This document shows positions 51,482 through 61,166 of a stretch of 64,000 nucleotides of DNA, one piece after another. This DNA comes from Rikenellaceae bacterium (GTDB lineage: Bacteria > Bacteroidota > Bacteroidia > Bacteroidales > Rikenellaceae). The stretch is taken from the NCBI GenBank assembly GCA_017415005.1, contig JAFQJK010000021.1, positions 1-64,000 on the forward strand, given 5' to 3'. The notes below the pieces were generated by a model that was not told the origin of the DNA, did not search any database, and saw nothing but the letters and a program-made list of their open reading frames with translations. Every line of letters starts with the position of its first letter. Positions within the stretch are counted from its first letter, which is position 1. The translations under genes were made by a program, and so were the position numbers.

Positions 51482-53248
51482 TTATTTTTTTTCAGCCGGC
51501 GCCTCGCGTAGCGCGATACTGAGCTCCTCGAGCTGGGCCGGGTCGATCGGGGCCGGCGCGTCGATCATTACGTCGCGGCCCGAGTTGTTCTTCGGGAAGG
51601 CGATGTAGTCGCGGATCGAGTCGGCGCCGCCGAACAGCGCGCACCAGCGGTCGAAGCCGAAAGCGATACCGCCGTGCGGGGGCGCACCGAACCTGAAGGC
51701 GTTCATCAGGAACCCGAACTGAGCCTCGGCCTGCTCGGGGGTGAATCCGAGCGTGCGGAACATTTTCTGTTGCAGCTCCGAGTCGTGGATACGGATCGAG
51801 CCGCCTCCCACCTCGACACCGTTGACCACGAAGTCGTAAGCATTGGCCCTGACCTTTCCGGGATCGCTGTCCATCAGCGGAATATCTTCGGGTTTGGGCG
51901 AGGTAAAGGGGTGGTGCATGGCGAAGAAACGCTGCGACTCCTCGTCCCACTCGAGCAGCGGGAAGTCGACCACCCACAGCGGCGCGAACTGCTGCGGATC
52001 GCGCAGGCCGAGCCGGCTGCCCATCTCGAGGCGCAGCTCGCCGAGCGCGGTGAGCGTGCGGCGCTTGTCGCCCGCCAGGATCAGGATCAGGTCGCCCGCC
52101 CGGGCTCCGCAGGCCTCAGCCCACGAGCTCAGGTCGTCCTGCGAGTAGAACTTGTCGACGCTCGACTTGAATCCGCCCCCCTCTTCACAGCGCACGTAGA
52201 CCAGTCCTTTGGCGCCGATCTGCGGGCGCTTGACGAACTCGGTCAGCTCGTCGAGCTGCTTGCGGGTGTATCCGGCGCATCCCGGCGCAACGATCGCGCC
52301 GACATACTCGGCCGAGTCGAACACGACGAAGTTGTGTCCTTGCGCCTGTCGCGTCAGGTCGTTGAACGTCATGCCGAAACGGATGTCGGGCTTGTCGGAG
52401 CCGTATTTCTCCATCGCCTCGGCGTAAGGCATCCGAGGGAATGCTCCCTCGAACTTCACGCCGAGCACGCTGTCGAACATCTTGCGGGCCAGCTCTTCGA
52501 ACGTGGCGAGCACGTCGTCCTGCTCGACGAACGCCATTTCGCAGTCGATCTGTGTGAACTCGGGCTGCCGGTCGGCCCGCAGATCCTCATCGCGGAAGCA
52601 GCGCACGATCTGGAAGTAGCGGTCGTAGCCGGCCACCATCAGCAGCTGCTTGAAGGTCTGGGGCGATTGCGGGAGCGCGTAGAACTGGCCGGGGTTCATC
52701 CGCGACGGCACGACGAAGTCGCGTGCGCCCTCGGGTGTCGAGCGGATCAGATACGGGGTCTCGATCTCGAGGAAGCCTTTTTCGCTCAGGAAGTTGCGGA
52801 TCTCGATGGCCATGCGGTGGCGCAGCATCAACGCTGTTTTCAGCGGGTTGCGCCGCAGGTCGAGGTAGCGGTACTTCATGCGGATCTCGTCACCGCCGTC
52901 GCTGTTGTCCTCGATCGTGAACGGAGGCGTGGCCGACTGGTTGAGCACGCGGAGCTCCGTGAGCTCGACCTCAATGTCGCCGGTCTCCATCCTGGGGTTC
53001 TTCGACGCCCGTTCGATCACCTTGCCCGTGGCCTGGATCACGAACTCGCGCCCCAGGCGCGCCGCCGTCTCGCGGATCGCCCCGCCGGCCCCTTCGGCCA
53101 CGACCAACTGCGTGATGCCGTACCGGTCGCGGATGTCGATGAAGGTCATCGCGCCCAGGTTGCGCACTTTCTGCACCCAGCCGGCCAGTGTCACGCTCTG
53201 GCCGGCGTTTTGAATCCTCAGTTCTCCGCAGGTGTATGTTCTGTACAT
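51482..53248 (-). CDS. aspS: Aspartyl-tRNA synthetase
   Basis: A 588-residue class II synthetase charging tRNA-Asp. An N-terminal OB-fold anticodon domain ([16 protein letters not shown]), the catalytic core with [20 protein letters not shown], the bacterial GAD insertion (about 290-420) and motif 3 GIAFGFDRW are present. The start at 53248 matches the family; the minus-strand -7 box TACCTTTG (53304-53297) lies upstream. Divergent from tadA. Confidence 0.96.
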   Translation of the reverse strand: MYRTYTCGELRIQNAGQSVTLAGWVQKVRNLGAMTFIDIRDRYGITQLVVAEGAGGAIRETAARLGREFVIQATGKVIERASKNPRMETGDIEVELTELRVLNQSATPPFTIEDNSDGGDEIRMKYRYLDLRRNPLKTALMLRHRMAIEIRNFLSEKGFLEIETPYLIRSTPEGARDFVVPSRMNPGQFYALPQSPQTFKQLLMVAGYDRYFQIVRCFRDEDLRADRQPEFTQIDCEMAFVEQDDVLATFEELARKMFDSVLGVKFEGAFPRMPYAEAMEKYGSDKPDIRFGMTFNDLTRQAQGHNFVVFDSAEYVGAIVAPGCAGYTRKQLDELTEFVKRPQIGAKGLVYVRCEEGGGFKSSVDKFYSQDDLSSWAEACGARAGDLILILAGDKRRTLTALGELRLEMGSRLGLRDPQQFAPLWVVDFPLLEWDEESQRFFAMHHPFTSPKPEDIPLMDSDPGKVRANAYDFVVNGVEVGGGSIRIHDSELQQKMFRTLGFTPEQAEAQFGFLMNAFRFGAPPHGGIAFGFDRWCALFGGADSIRDYIAFPKNNSGRDVMIDAPAPIDPAQLEELSIALREAPAEKK

Positions 53249-53313
53249 ATCGTATCTTTTTTTAATTTTGTCGCGAACGTAACGAAATCGGAACTTCAAA
53301 GGTAGGGATTTTT

Positions 53314-53763
53314 ATGGAGCTTGAATCAAAGGGTGACGAATTTTTCATGCGTCAGGCAATAACGGAAGCGCGCAAGGCGTTCTCGGAAGGAGAAGTGCCT
53401 ATCGGCGCCGTGGTCGTCAGCGACGGCCGGGTCGTCGGCCGCGGGCACAACCTGGTTGAACGGCTGCACGACCCCACGGCACATGCCGAGATGCAGGCCA
53501 TCACGGCGGCGGCCGCCTCGCTCGGGGGTAAGTATCTTACCGACTGCACGCTGTACGTGACCGTCGAGCCGTGCCCGATGTGTGCCGGAGCCTGCGGTTG
53601 GAGCCAGGTTGCGCGGATCGTCTACGGGGCCTCCGATCCCAAGCGGGGCTACACGACCATCGGCGAGCGGCTGCTTCATCCCCGTACGCAGGTCACTCCG
53701 GGCATACTGGCCGACGAATGCGGCGCGCTGGTCTCCGACTTCTTCCGAACGCTCCGCAGGTAG
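53314..53763 (+). CDS. tadA: tRNA-specific adenosine deaminase
   Basis: A 149-residue TadA, which converts the wobble adenosine of tRNA-Arg(ACG) to inosine. Zinc and catalytic residues are His57 and Glu59 (AHAEM) and Cys87/Cys90 (PCPMC). EVPIGAVVV and GASDPKRG are family signatures. The start codon is only 65 bp from that of aspS on the other strand, so the promoters overlap. Confidence 0.95.
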   Translation: MELESKGDEFFMRQAITEARKAFSEGEVPIGAVVVSDGRVVGRGHNLVERLHDPTAHAEMQAITAAAASLGGKYLTDCTLYVTVEPCPMCAGACGWSQVARIVYGASDPKRGYTTIGERLLHPRTQVTPGILADECGALVSDFFRTLRR

Positions 53764-53839
53764 CTGCGGTACGCTGTTCCGCGGCGTCGGGTCTGCATAA
53801 AAATAAGTCCTGTGCTTGATTCTTCAGGCAAAAGGAGCT

Positions 53840-53847
53840 ATATTTGC
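53840..53847 (+). promoter_or_regulatory. -7 box of the TPR-protein gene
   Basis: TATATTTG fits TAnnTTTG and lies 65 bp before the start codon at 53913. Confidence 0.6.
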
Positions 53848-53912
53848 CAATACCGTGAATGTTCCACGAGGAGATCGTAATAAAAACACATACAAGCAAA
53901 CTACCTAAAATT

Positions 53913-54878
53913 ATGAACAGACTGAAGTTAGTTGCTGCGCTGTTTGCAGCAGCCCTGGTATCCGGCCCGCTTGCTGCGCAGACGGTCGACGAGGTTAACG
54001 CCAAGTTCAACGAGGCGGCCGAACTGATCAATGCCAAGAAACTGCCCGATGCCATCCCGGCCCTCGAGCAGACCATCGAACTCGGACTCAAAGTGGGCGA
54101 AGAGGCCCTCCCGACCGTACAGCAGGCCCAGAAGCTGCTGCCGAACTGCTATTACTATAAAGGCGGCATCACGGCCCGTTCGGGCGATATGGAGGGGGCC
54201 CTCGCAGCCCTCACCAAAGCCAATGAGCTGGGCGAGCTTTACGGCGATATGAAGACGGTCAACAACTCGCGGAACCTGATCTCGCAGGTGTACCGCGCGA
54301 TGGGGGCCGACGCTTTCAATAATAAGGACTATGCCAAAGCGGCCGAGATCTTCTCGAAGGGCTTCGAGGCCAACCCGACCGACACCGAACTGGGCCTGAA
54401 CCTGGCCAAGAGCTATGCCGAGATGGGCGACAAGGCCAAGGCTTACGAGGTATACGGCCAGATCATCGCGCTCGAAGGCCGCCACAGCAAGTATGCCGAG
54501 CCGGCTCAGCAGGCCAAGGAAGAGATGGCGACTTATATCCTGATCGATGCTGCCGCTGCCGCTAAAAACAAAGATTTCGACAATGTGGCCGCTCTGACGC
54601 AGCAGGTGTTCGATGTCGATTCGACCAATGCAGACGCTGCAATGCTCTATATTTTGACTGCCAATAATGTGCAGAAATATGACAAAGTGATCGAGCTTGG
54701 CGAATTCGCTGTAACGGTTCAGACCGATCCTGAGAAAAAATCTGACGCTTACTTCTTCCTTGGTTCCGCTTACCAGAACACAGAAAACAAGGACAAAGCG
54801 ATCGCCGCATACAAAAATGTATTGACAGGCGAGTACGTGGCCACCGCCAAGGCTCAGATTGCCGCGCTGAGTAAATAG
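53913..54878 (+). CDS. Secreted TPR-repeat protein
   Basis: A 321-residue protein with a cleavable signal peptide (1-22, ending LAAQ) and a TPR array over the remaining length, with units such as AGDAFNNKDYAKAAEIFSKG-type segments near residue 145 and SDAYFFLGSAYQNTENKDKAIAAYKN (read as two blocks) near 290. It is probably periplasmic and part of a protein complex; partners unknown. It is a single gene with its own promoter and terminator. The 53913 start is the one that gives a signal peptide. Confidence 0.85.
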   Translation: MNRLKLVAALFAAALVSGPLAAQTVDEVNAKFNEAAELINAKKLPDAIPALEQTIELGLKVGEEALPTVQQAQKLLPNCYYYKGGITARSGDMEGALAALTKANELGELYGDMKTVNNSRNLISQVYRAMGADAFNNKDYAKAAEIFSKGFEANPTDTELGLNLAKSYAEMGDKAKAYEVYGQIIALEGRHSKYAEPAQQAKEEMATYILIDAAAAAKNKDFDNVAALTQQVFDVDSTNADAAMLYILTANNVQKYDKVIELGEFAVTVQTDPEKKSDAYFFLGSAYQNTENKDKAIAAYKNVLTGEYVATAKAQIAALSK

Positions 54879-54898
54879 CCGGTACGGGTTTGATTTTC

Positions 54899-54933
54899 AC
54901 AGGCCGCCTCCCTCGGGGGCGGCCTGTTCTTGT
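54899..54933 (+). terminator. Terminator after the TPR-protein gene
   Basis: A 10-bp perfect stem ACAGGCCGCC (54899-54908) with GGCGGCCTGT (54918-54927), followed by TCTTGTT. Confidence 0.85.
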
Positions 54934-55015
54934 TGCCGGGTTCTGTTGCCGGAACCTATCTGTGCGAATGTCTGCCGGAAAGGGGGGCGCACATCTGCTT
55001 TCCGGGTAAAATCGC

Positions 55016-55023
55016 TATCTTTG
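55016..55023 (+). promoter_or_regulatory. -7 box directly before the U32 peptidase start
   Basis: TATCTTTG ends only four bases before the ATG at 55028. With a start site four to seven bases after the box, the mRNA would have almost no leader. Confidence 0.6.
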
Positions 55024-55027
55024 TTGT

Positions 55028-56890
55028 ATGGCTGCATCCACATTGACGACCCTCGAACTGCTCGCTCCCGCCCGCGATTATGTGTGCGGCGTGGCTGCCG
55101 TCGACTTCGGGGCCGACGCGCTGTATATCGGGGGGCCGAAATTCGGGGCCCGTCAGGCGGCGACCAACACCGCGGAGGCGATCGCGCGCCTTGTCGAATA
55201 TGCCCACACCTATGGCGTCCGGGTCTATGTGGCGCTCAACACGCTGGTCTTCGACCATGAGCTGGCCGAGGCTGGGCGAGTGGCGCGTGAGATGTGCGCC
55301 TGCGGGGCCGATGCGCTGATCGTGCAGGACATGGCCTATACGCGCATGGATCTGCCCCGTGATGTCGAGTTGCACGCCTCGACCCAGACCTGCAACACCA
55401 CGCCCGGAGGGGCGGCTTTTCTTGCCTCGTCGGGTTTCTCGCGCGTGATCCTTGAACGGGGGCTTACGCTCGACCAGATCCGGGCGATCCGCGCCGCCAC
55501 CGATGTTGAGCTCGAAGCTTTCGTCCATGGGGCGATCTGCGTAGCTTACAGCGGCCGTTGCTACATGAGCCGCACGCTGAGCGCGCGCAGCGGCAACCGG
55601 GGCGACTGCATGCAGGCCTGCCGCCTGCCCTATGACCTGCTCGACGCGTCGGGACGGCCTGTCGTGCGCGGCAAGCACCTGCTCTCGGTCCGCGACCTCA
55701 ACCTGTCGGACCGGCTCGGGGTGTTGGCCGACGCGGGCGTCTGCTCGTTCAAGATCGAGGGGCGCCTTAAGGAGATCGGATATGTCAAGAACGTCACGGC
55801 CGCCTATCGCCGTGCGCTCGACCGTGTGATCGCCGACCGGCCGCAGCTCAGGCGCGGTTCGGCGGGCGAAACGGCCTTCGACTTCGGGCCGAGCCTTGAA
55901 AAGAGCTTCACGCGCGGGTTTACGCACTATTTTCTCGACGGCAAGCGGTCCGGTGTCGCCTCGTTCGACACGCCGAAGGCCGTGGGCGACCTCATAGGGA
56001 CCGTAAAGAACATTGCGCGCGATCATTTTATGATCGATCGGGCCGGAGTGCTGCACAACGGCGATGGCCTTTGTTTCGCGGGGCCCGGCGGTGAACTCTC
56101 GGGCACCAACGTTAACCGGGCCGAGGGCGTGCGCGTCTGGCCCAACCGGATGGAAGGTATCCGTCCCGGCACGGCCGTTTACCGCAATTACGACCACGCC
56201 TTCAACGTGCAGCTCGACCGTAGCCGCACGGTCCGCAAGATCGCCGTTTGCGGCGAGCTTGTTATGGGCGGGGCCGAGCTTCGGTTGCGGCTCACGGATA
56301 GCGACGGTACGGTGGCCGAAGCCTCCGTTGCGGGGCCGTTCGCCGAGGCCGATCAACCCGGGCGGGCGCTCGACACGTTACGCCGCAACTGTACGAAAAC
56401 GGGCGACACGCCCTTTGTGATCCGCGAGCTGACGGTCACGGGCCAGCCGGTCCGCTTTGTCCCGGCGGCCGCTGCCAACACATTGCGCCGCGAGGCGCTC
56501 GACCGTCTGAAGCAGGCGCGTCTCGCTGCCCACAGCCGCAGGCCGCGCAGGGCTGAGGACCCTGCGCGGCCCTATCCTTTCCTGGACGACGCAGCGTACC
56601 TGAACGTCACCAACCGTCTGTCCGCACAATTCTACCGCGATCACGGAGTCGCGTCGCCCGGTATCGCGCCCGACCTGCGGCGAGACCTCGCGGGAGAGAC
56701 GGTGATGACGATGAGCTATTGCCTGCGCCGCGAGCTGGGCGAGTGCCTGCGCGAACGTCCGAGCCTGCGGGGCGACCTCTGCCTCCGCCACGGTCAGCAT
56801 CTCTATGATCTCCGTTTCGATTGCGGGCGGTGCGAAATGAGCGTTGTTTACCGTGGCCGCGCCGATGAAAAAGAATCTTCCCGACCATGA
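55028..56890 (+). CDS. Peptidase U32 family protein (RNA-hydroxylation type)
   Basis: A 620-residue U32 protein. The N-terminus LELLAPARDYVCGVAAVDFGADALYIGG (read as two blocks) and the cysteine-rich signature GRCYMSRTLSARSGNRGDC plus MQACRLPYDL, around residue 180, are typical. Long U32 proteins such as TrhP and RlhA are needed for hydroxylation of tRNA or rRNA and bind prephenate or an Fe-S cluster; peptidase activity is doubtful. The overlap of four bases (ATGA) with a methyltransferase gene of the RlmI type supports an RNA-modification role. Which RNA is modified is unknown. Confidence 0.88.
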   Translation: MAASTLTTLELLAPARDYVCGVAAVDFGADALYIGGPKFGARQAATNTAEAIARLVEYAHTYGVRVYVALNTLVFDHELAEAGRVAREMCACGADALIVQDMAYTRMDLPRDVELHASTQTCNTTPGGAAFLASSGFSRVILERGLTLDQIRAIRAATDVELEAFVHGAICVAYSGRCYMSRTLSARSGNRGDCMQACRLPYDLLDASGRPVVRGKHLLSVRDLNLSDRLGVLADAGVCSFKIEGRLKEIGYVKNVTAAYRRALDRVIADRPQLRRGSAGETAFDFGPSLEKSFTRGFTHYFLDGKRSGVASFDTPKAVGDLIGTVKNIARDHFMIDRAGVLHNGDGLCFAGPGGELSGTNVNRAEGVRVWPNRMEGIRPGTAVYRNYDHAFNVQLDRSRTVRKIAVCGELVMGGAELRLRLTDSDGTVAEASVAGPFAEADQPGRALDTLRRNCTKTGDTPFVIRELTVTGQPVRFVPAAAANTLRREALDRLKQARLAAHSRRPRRAEDPARPYPFLDDAAYLNVTNRLSAQFYRDHGVASPGIAPDLRRDLAGETVMTMSYCLRRELGECLRERPSLRGDLCLRHGQHLYDLRFDCGRCEMSVVYRGRADEKESSRP

Positions 56891-57771
56891 ACCATATCGA
56901 ACTCCTGACACCCGCCGGCTGGACTGACTACGAACTGATTGACAGCGGCGATTTTGAAAAGCTCGAACGCTTCGGGCGCTATGTTACGGCCCGACCCGAG
57001 CCGCAGGCCATCTGGCACAAGAGCCTGCCCGAGGCCGAATGGAGGCGCCTGGCCGATGCTACGTTCCGGCGTGACGCGCGCAGCGAGGAGCGCGGCGAGT
57101 GGCAACTGCGGCCCGGTATGCCCGGGCAGTGGTGGGTCGAATACGGCTATAAGAAAATGCGCCTCAGGATGCGGCTCGGGCTCACTTCGTTCAAACACGT
57201 GGGCCTCTTTCCCGAGCAGGCCGGGAACTGGAACTACATTTACGACCGGGTGTCGGCGCTGGGGCCGGGAGCCAGTGTGCTCAACCTGTTCGCTTATACG
57301 GGCGGCGCGACGCTGGCCGCTGCGGCTGCCGGCGCTGCGGTCACGCATGTCGATTCGGTGAAGCAGGTGGTGAGCTGGGCACGCGGGAACATGGAGGCCA
57401 GCGGCCTCGCCGGCGTGCGCTGGATCGTCGACGATGCACTGAAGTTCGTGCGCCGCGAGGTCAAGCGGGGGCGCCGCTATGACGGCATCATTCTCGACCC
57501 GCCGGCCTACGGGCGGGGTCCCGACGGCGAGCGGTGGATCCTCGAGCAGCAGATCGGCGAGCTGCTCGAAGCCTGCGCGCAATTGCTCGATCCGGAGCAT
57601 GGTTTTCTGGTTTTCAATCTCTATTCGATGGGATTCTCTGCTGTGCTGGCCAAGGGGATCGCCAACCAGCTTTTCGGCCCCTGCGACGATGAGCAGATGG
57701 GCGAGCTCTACTTCCCCGACCGGGCCGGCAAAGCGTTGCCGCTCGGCATCTATTACCGCTTTTCGCGCTAA
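56887..57771 (+). CDS. Class I SAM-dependent methyltransferase (RlmI-like)
   Basis: A 294-residue methyltransferase. The SAM-binding motif LNLFAYTGGATLAAAAAG (about 133-150) and the DPPAYGRG motif (about 200) are those of the RlmI/RlmK group, which methylate cytosine or guanine of 23S rRNA. The N-terminal PUA domain of RlmI is lacking. It overlaps the U32 gene by four bases, so both are co-translated. Confidence 0.88.
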   Translation: MNHIELLTPAGWTDYELIDSGDFEKLERFGRYVTARPEPQAIWHKSLPEAEWRRLADATFRRDARSEERGEWQLRPGMPGQWWVEYGYKKMRLRMRLGLTSFKHVGLFPEQAGNWNYIYDRVSALGPGASVLNLFAYTGGATLAAAAAGAAVTHVDSVKQVVSWARGNMEASGLAGVRWIVDDALKFVRREVKRGRRYDGIILDPPAYGRGPDGERWILEQQIGELLEACAQLLDPEHGFLVFNLYSMGFSAVLAKGIANQLFGPCDDEQMGELYFPDRAGKALPLGIYYRFSR

Positions 57772-58166
57772 ACAGGAACGGCTGCCCGTGCGGGAGGCAG
57801 CCGGTATTCTTCTAAATCATTGTTCTGATGCGGAAGGATTGCTGCATCTTCGGAACGTCGATCCGTTTCCGTGCCGGACATCCCTTGCTCCAGGCCAGCT
57901 GTCGGTTTTTCGGGCTTGGCCGGCGTCAGGATCTTCGGGGTACGGAATTGTCCGTCGACGAACACGCTGTATGTCGTCGCCGGGCTCGTATGGCGCTGTG
58001 TCTCCTCGCGGCCTGCGATCCGGCGGATACGTGCCGGTACGGACGACGCCCCGGCCACCGGTTGGATCAGCTTGGCGCAGACCGTCGTAAAAGGGCATTT
58101 GCGCAGTACGGAAAATATCGATACCCTGCGTTCCGGCAGGCAGCGCAGTATCCGGAGCCCTATTCC
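57772..58166. other. Convergent gap with possible gene remnant
   Basis: No intact gene. On the minus strand one frame reads GIDIFRTAQMPFYDGLRQAD at 58060-58120 and another reads TTYSVFVDGQFRTPKILTPA around 57900-57960. Both look more protein-like than their surroundings and could be two halves of one frame-shifted gene, but no start, stop or family can be given. Confidence 0.25.
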
Positions 58167-58733
58167 CTATTTATCCGTGCAGCCCCTGAATGAAAAGTAT
58201 TTCTGCATCAGGTAGCTGTATACGGTCGTGACGATGGTTGCGAGCATCTGCGACGGCGTGGGGTAGATCTTCATCGCCAGTACGAAAAACTGGAGGCAGA
58301 GGTAGTTGACCGCCAGCGACCCGAGCGCCGAAAGCAGGTAGCGGATGAGTTGTACCCGGCCGCGAAGCGGCGAGGCTTTGAACGCAATGTTGCGGTTGAG
58401 CCAGAACCCGACCAGGAAGATCACCGGGTAGACGACGGCCAGTGCGGCTGTGTGGGCCGAGAATACCATGAAGCCGAGGTCGAGGTCCGTTTTGCGGATC
58501 ACATAGTGAAAGGCGAGGTAATAGAGTACCCAGCCGAACACCATGTTGGCCGCGCCGCACGCCCCGTAGCGGAACGTCTGGATCGGTAGGATACGCCGGA
58601 ACGGGGGCAGGTAGAAAATATCGATCACCCGCGTCAGCAACCGGGCCAGCCTGGCCTGGAGCGGCAATGCGTCCGGGTACACAGGCTGTTCAGTTCCGCC
58701 GCTTACCGGGGGCTCCTTTTCGGATCGTTTCAT
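58167..58733 (-). CDS. GtrA-family membrane protein
   Basis: A 188-residue protein with four transmembrane helices (about 55-75, 85-108, 120-140 and 150-172) and the GtrA/DPMS flippase-like pattern FRYGACGAANMVFGWVLYYL. GtrA proteins move lipid-linked sugars across the membrane in glycan modification. Its ATG overlaps the uvrB stop by four bases, so it is translated with uvrB although the functions are unrelated. Confidence 0.88.
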   Translation of the reverse strand: MKRSEKEPPVSGGTEQPVYPDALPLQARLARLLTRVIDIFYLPPFRRILPIQTFRYGACGAANMVFGWVLYYLAFHYVIRKTDLDLGFMVFSAHTAALAVVYPVIFLVGFWLNRNIAFKASPLRGRVQLIRYLLSALGSLAVNYLCLQFFVLAMKIYPTPSQMLATIVTTVYSYLMQKYFSFRGCTDK

Positions 58734-60739
58734 TTTTTCTTTTGGTTGAGTTGCTCGGTCAGCGCGTACATCCGGTCGCGGTGGTGCGCCGCAGCCGTGA
58801 AGTCGAGGTCGCGCGCGGCCACCTCCATCATCTCGCGGGCCTGGGCGATCGCCGCCTTCAGCTCCTTCTCGGTCGTATATGCGGCCCGGCCTTCGGCCGC
58901 CAGGTCGTACGTGCTGCCCTGCGGGTAGAGCGCTCCTTCGAGCGACTCGCCTGTCATTGTCGCGTGCTTGCTGCGGATCGCCTGGCGCGGCGTGTTGTTG
59001 TGCTCCATGTTGTAGCGGATCTGTTTCTCGCGGCGGCGGTTCGACTCGGCCATCGCCATGCGCATCGAGTCGGTACGCTTCTCGGCGTACATGATCACGA
59101 CACCCCGGGCATGGCGCGCGGCACGTCCCGCCGTCTGCGTGAGCGAGCGCTCGCTGCGCAGGAATCCCTCCTTGTCGGCATCCATGATCGCCACGAGCGA
59201 CACCTCGGGCAGGTCGAGTCCCTCGCGCAGCAGGTTGACGCCGATCAGCACGTCGAACATCCCTTTGCGCAGGTCGTCGAGGATCTGCACGCGCTCGAGC
59301 GTGTCGACATCCGAGTGGATATAGCGGTTGCGGATGCCCAGGCGGTCAAAATACTTCGACAGCTCCTCGGCCATACGCTTGGTGAGCGTCGTCACGAGCA
59401 CGCGCTCGTCGAGCCGTACGCGCTGCTCGATCTCCTCCATCAGGTCGTCGATCTGGTTGTCGGTGATCCGGATCTGGATCGGCGGGTCGATCAGTCCCGT
59501 CGGGCGGATCAGTTGCTCGACCACTGCACCTTCCGACTTGATCAGCTCGTAGTCGGCCGGCGTGGCGCTCACGTAGATCGCCTGATTGACCAGCGACTCC
59601 CACTCGTCGAACTTGAGCGGCCGGTTGTCGACGGCCGCCGGCAGGCGGTAGCCGTACTCGACCAGGTTGTGCTTGCGTGCCACATCGCCGCCGTACATGG
59701 CTCGTATCTGCGGGATCGTCACATGGCTCTCGTCGATAATGAGCAGGTAGTCTTTCGGGAAGTAGTCGATCAGGCAGAACGGGCGGTGGCCCGGCTTGCG
59801 GCCGTCGAAGTAGCGCGAATAGTTCTCGATGCCCGGACAGTAGCCGAGCTCTTTGATCATCTCGAGGTCGTACTCGACGCGCTGCTTGATGCGCGCCGCC
59901 TCGGCGTCGCGCCCCTGCCGCTTGAAGAACTCGATCTGCTCGCCCAGGTCGAGCTGTATCTGTCGGATAGCCCCCTGTGAGCGTTCCTCGGTCGTCACGA
60001 ACAGCTTGGCGGCGTAGATCACCGCATGGTCTTCGAGCGAGAGGCGCTGGCCGGTCGTCGGGTCGATCGACGCGATCATCTCGATCTCGTCGTCGTAGAA
60101 CATCACCCGGTAGCAGGTCTCTCCGAACGGCAGCCGGATGTCGAGCGTGTCGCCGTTGACGCGGAACGTACCGGGCAGCAGCTCGGTCTCGGCACGCACG
60201 TAGAGGGCCTGCACGAGCGAGTAGAGCAGCTTCTTGCGGCTGATCACGTCGCCTACGTGCAGCCCGATCGACATCGTGTGGATGTCCTCGGGGTTGCCGA
60301 TACCGTAGAGGCACGAGACGCTCGACACGACGACGATGTCGTTGCGGTGCGAGAGCAGCGACGAGGTGGTGCTCAGGCGCATCTTCTCAATCTCGTCGTT
60401 GATCGACAGGTCTTTCTCGATATAGGTGTCCGAGGCCGGCAGGTAGGCTTCCGGCTGGTAGTAATCGTAGTAGGAGACGAAATACTCGACGGCGTTCTCG
60501 GGGAAGAAGTTCTTGAACTCGCCGTAGAGCTGGGCGGCCAGCGTCTTGTTGTGGCTCAGCACCAGCGTCGGGCGGTTGATCTGCGCGATGACGTTGGCCA
60601 TCGTGAAAGTTTTGCCCGAGCCCGTGACCCCCATCAGCGTGTTGTGTTTGCTGTGGTGGTTGAGCGCGTCGACAAGCTGCGCGATCGCCTCGGGCTGGTC
60701 GCCCGTCGGCTGGTATTCCGAGACCAGTTTGAAATCCAT
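58730..60739 (-). CDS. uvrB: UvrABC system protein B
   Basis: A 669-residue UvrB, the damage-verifying helicase of nucleotide excision repair. The P-loop GVTGSGKT is at residues 37-44, the beta-hairpin YYDYYQPEAYLP and the UvrC-binding C-terminal UVR motif (LDFTAAAHHRDRMYAL) are present. The start at 60739 gives MDFKLVSEYQPTGDQPEAI; reading further upstream runs through the repeat promoters and is rejected. It is the first gene of a pair with the GtrA-like gene. Confidence 0.96.
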   Translation of the reverse strand: MDFKLVSEYQPTGDQPEAIAQLVDALNHHSKHNTLMGVTGSGKTFTMANVIAQINRPTLVLSHNKTLAAQLYGEFKNFFPENAVEYFVSYYDYYQPEAYLPASDTYIEKDLSINDEIEKMRLSTTSSLLSHRNDIVVVSSVSCLYGIGNPEDIHTMSIGLHVGDVISRKKLLYSLVQALYVRAETELLPGTFRVNGDTLDIRLPFGETCYRVMFYDDEIEMIASIDPTTGQRLSLEDHAVIYAAKLFVTTEERSQGAIRQIQLDLGEQIEFFKRQGRDAEAARIKQRVEYDLEMIKELGYCPGIENYSRYFDGRKPGHRPFCLIDYFPKDYLLIIDESHVTIPQIRAMYGGDVARKHNLVEYGYRLPAAVDNRPLKFDEWESLVNQAIYVSATPADYELIKSEGAVVEQLIRPTGLIDPPIQIRITDNQIDDLMEEIEQRVRLDERVLVTTLTKRMAEELSKYFDRLGIRNRYIHSDVDTLERVQILDDLRKGMFDVLIGVNLLREGLDLPEVSLVAIMDADKEGFLRSERSLTQTAGRAARHARGVVIMYAEKRTDSMRMAMAESNRRREKQIRYNMEHNNTPRQAIRSKHATMTGESLEGALYPQGSTYDLAAEGRAAYTTEKELKAAIAQAREMMEVAARDLDFTAAAHHRDRMYALTEQLNQKKK

Positions 60740-60788
60740 AGCGATAGGTTTGAACGGGATCCGTCGGTTTGCCGCCCGCCAAATCCCT

Positions 60789-60850
60789 GCAAAGATAGTG
60801 AAAGCCGAGAGGCAAGCCAAACGTGTTTGAGCTTGTCCGAGGCGCATCCT
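60789..60850 (-). repeat. 62-bp repeat promoter, copy B (proximal, uvrB)
   Basis: Reverse complement of 45072-45133 with two mismatches. The -7 box TATCTTTG is at 60797-60790, 51 bp from the uvrB start codon. The middle dyad CAAGCTCAAAC/GTTTGGCTTG covers the -33 region. Confidence 0.85.
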
Positions 60851-60858
60851 GTCTTCTA

Positions 60859-60914
60859 CAAAGATAGTGAAAGCCGAGAGGCAAGCCAAACTTGTTTGGG
60901 CTTGTCCCAGTGGC
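60859..60914 (-). repeat. Repeat promoter, copy C (distal, uvrB)
   Basis: A tandem neighbour of copy B, identical over the first 33 bases from the -7 box (60866-60859) and then drifting. A third -7 box TATCTTTG follows at 60942-60935, so uvrB may have three stacked promoters about 70-76 bp apart. Confidence 0.8.
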
Positions 60915-61166
60915 AAGCCTGTCTAAGACAGAGTCAAAGATACGAAATATTCGGCACAGCCTCCCGTGCGGGACAGCCCTTTGCGTATATTTCGGCCGGG
61001 GCGGTCCTGTCGGGGTTGCCCGCGGCCGGCAGATCCGCATCGGCCTGATCCTGACCGCGGCGCGCCGCGGCAGGGATGCCGTTCGATTATTTCCTCCGCG
61101 GGATTAGCTACCCTCCCGGAAAATATGTATTTTTACCTCCTCATTCAAAGAAAGGATAACAATCAT

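Noticed and set aside
53860-53880. TGTTCCACGAGGAGAT as a third parS-like site
   Set aside because: Only the left half matches; the right half of the palindrome is missing.
60740-60916. N-terminal extension of UvrB by 59 residues
   Set aside because: The extension is only the translation of the two promoter repeats; UvrB homologues begin at MDFKLVSEYQ and the promoters lie within the extension.
61055-61070. Perfect 16-bp palindrome CCGCGGCGCGCCGCGG upstream of dnaG
   Set aside because: Pure GC palindromes arise easily in this GC-rich DNA and it occurs once, with no promoter or gene relation that gives it meaning.
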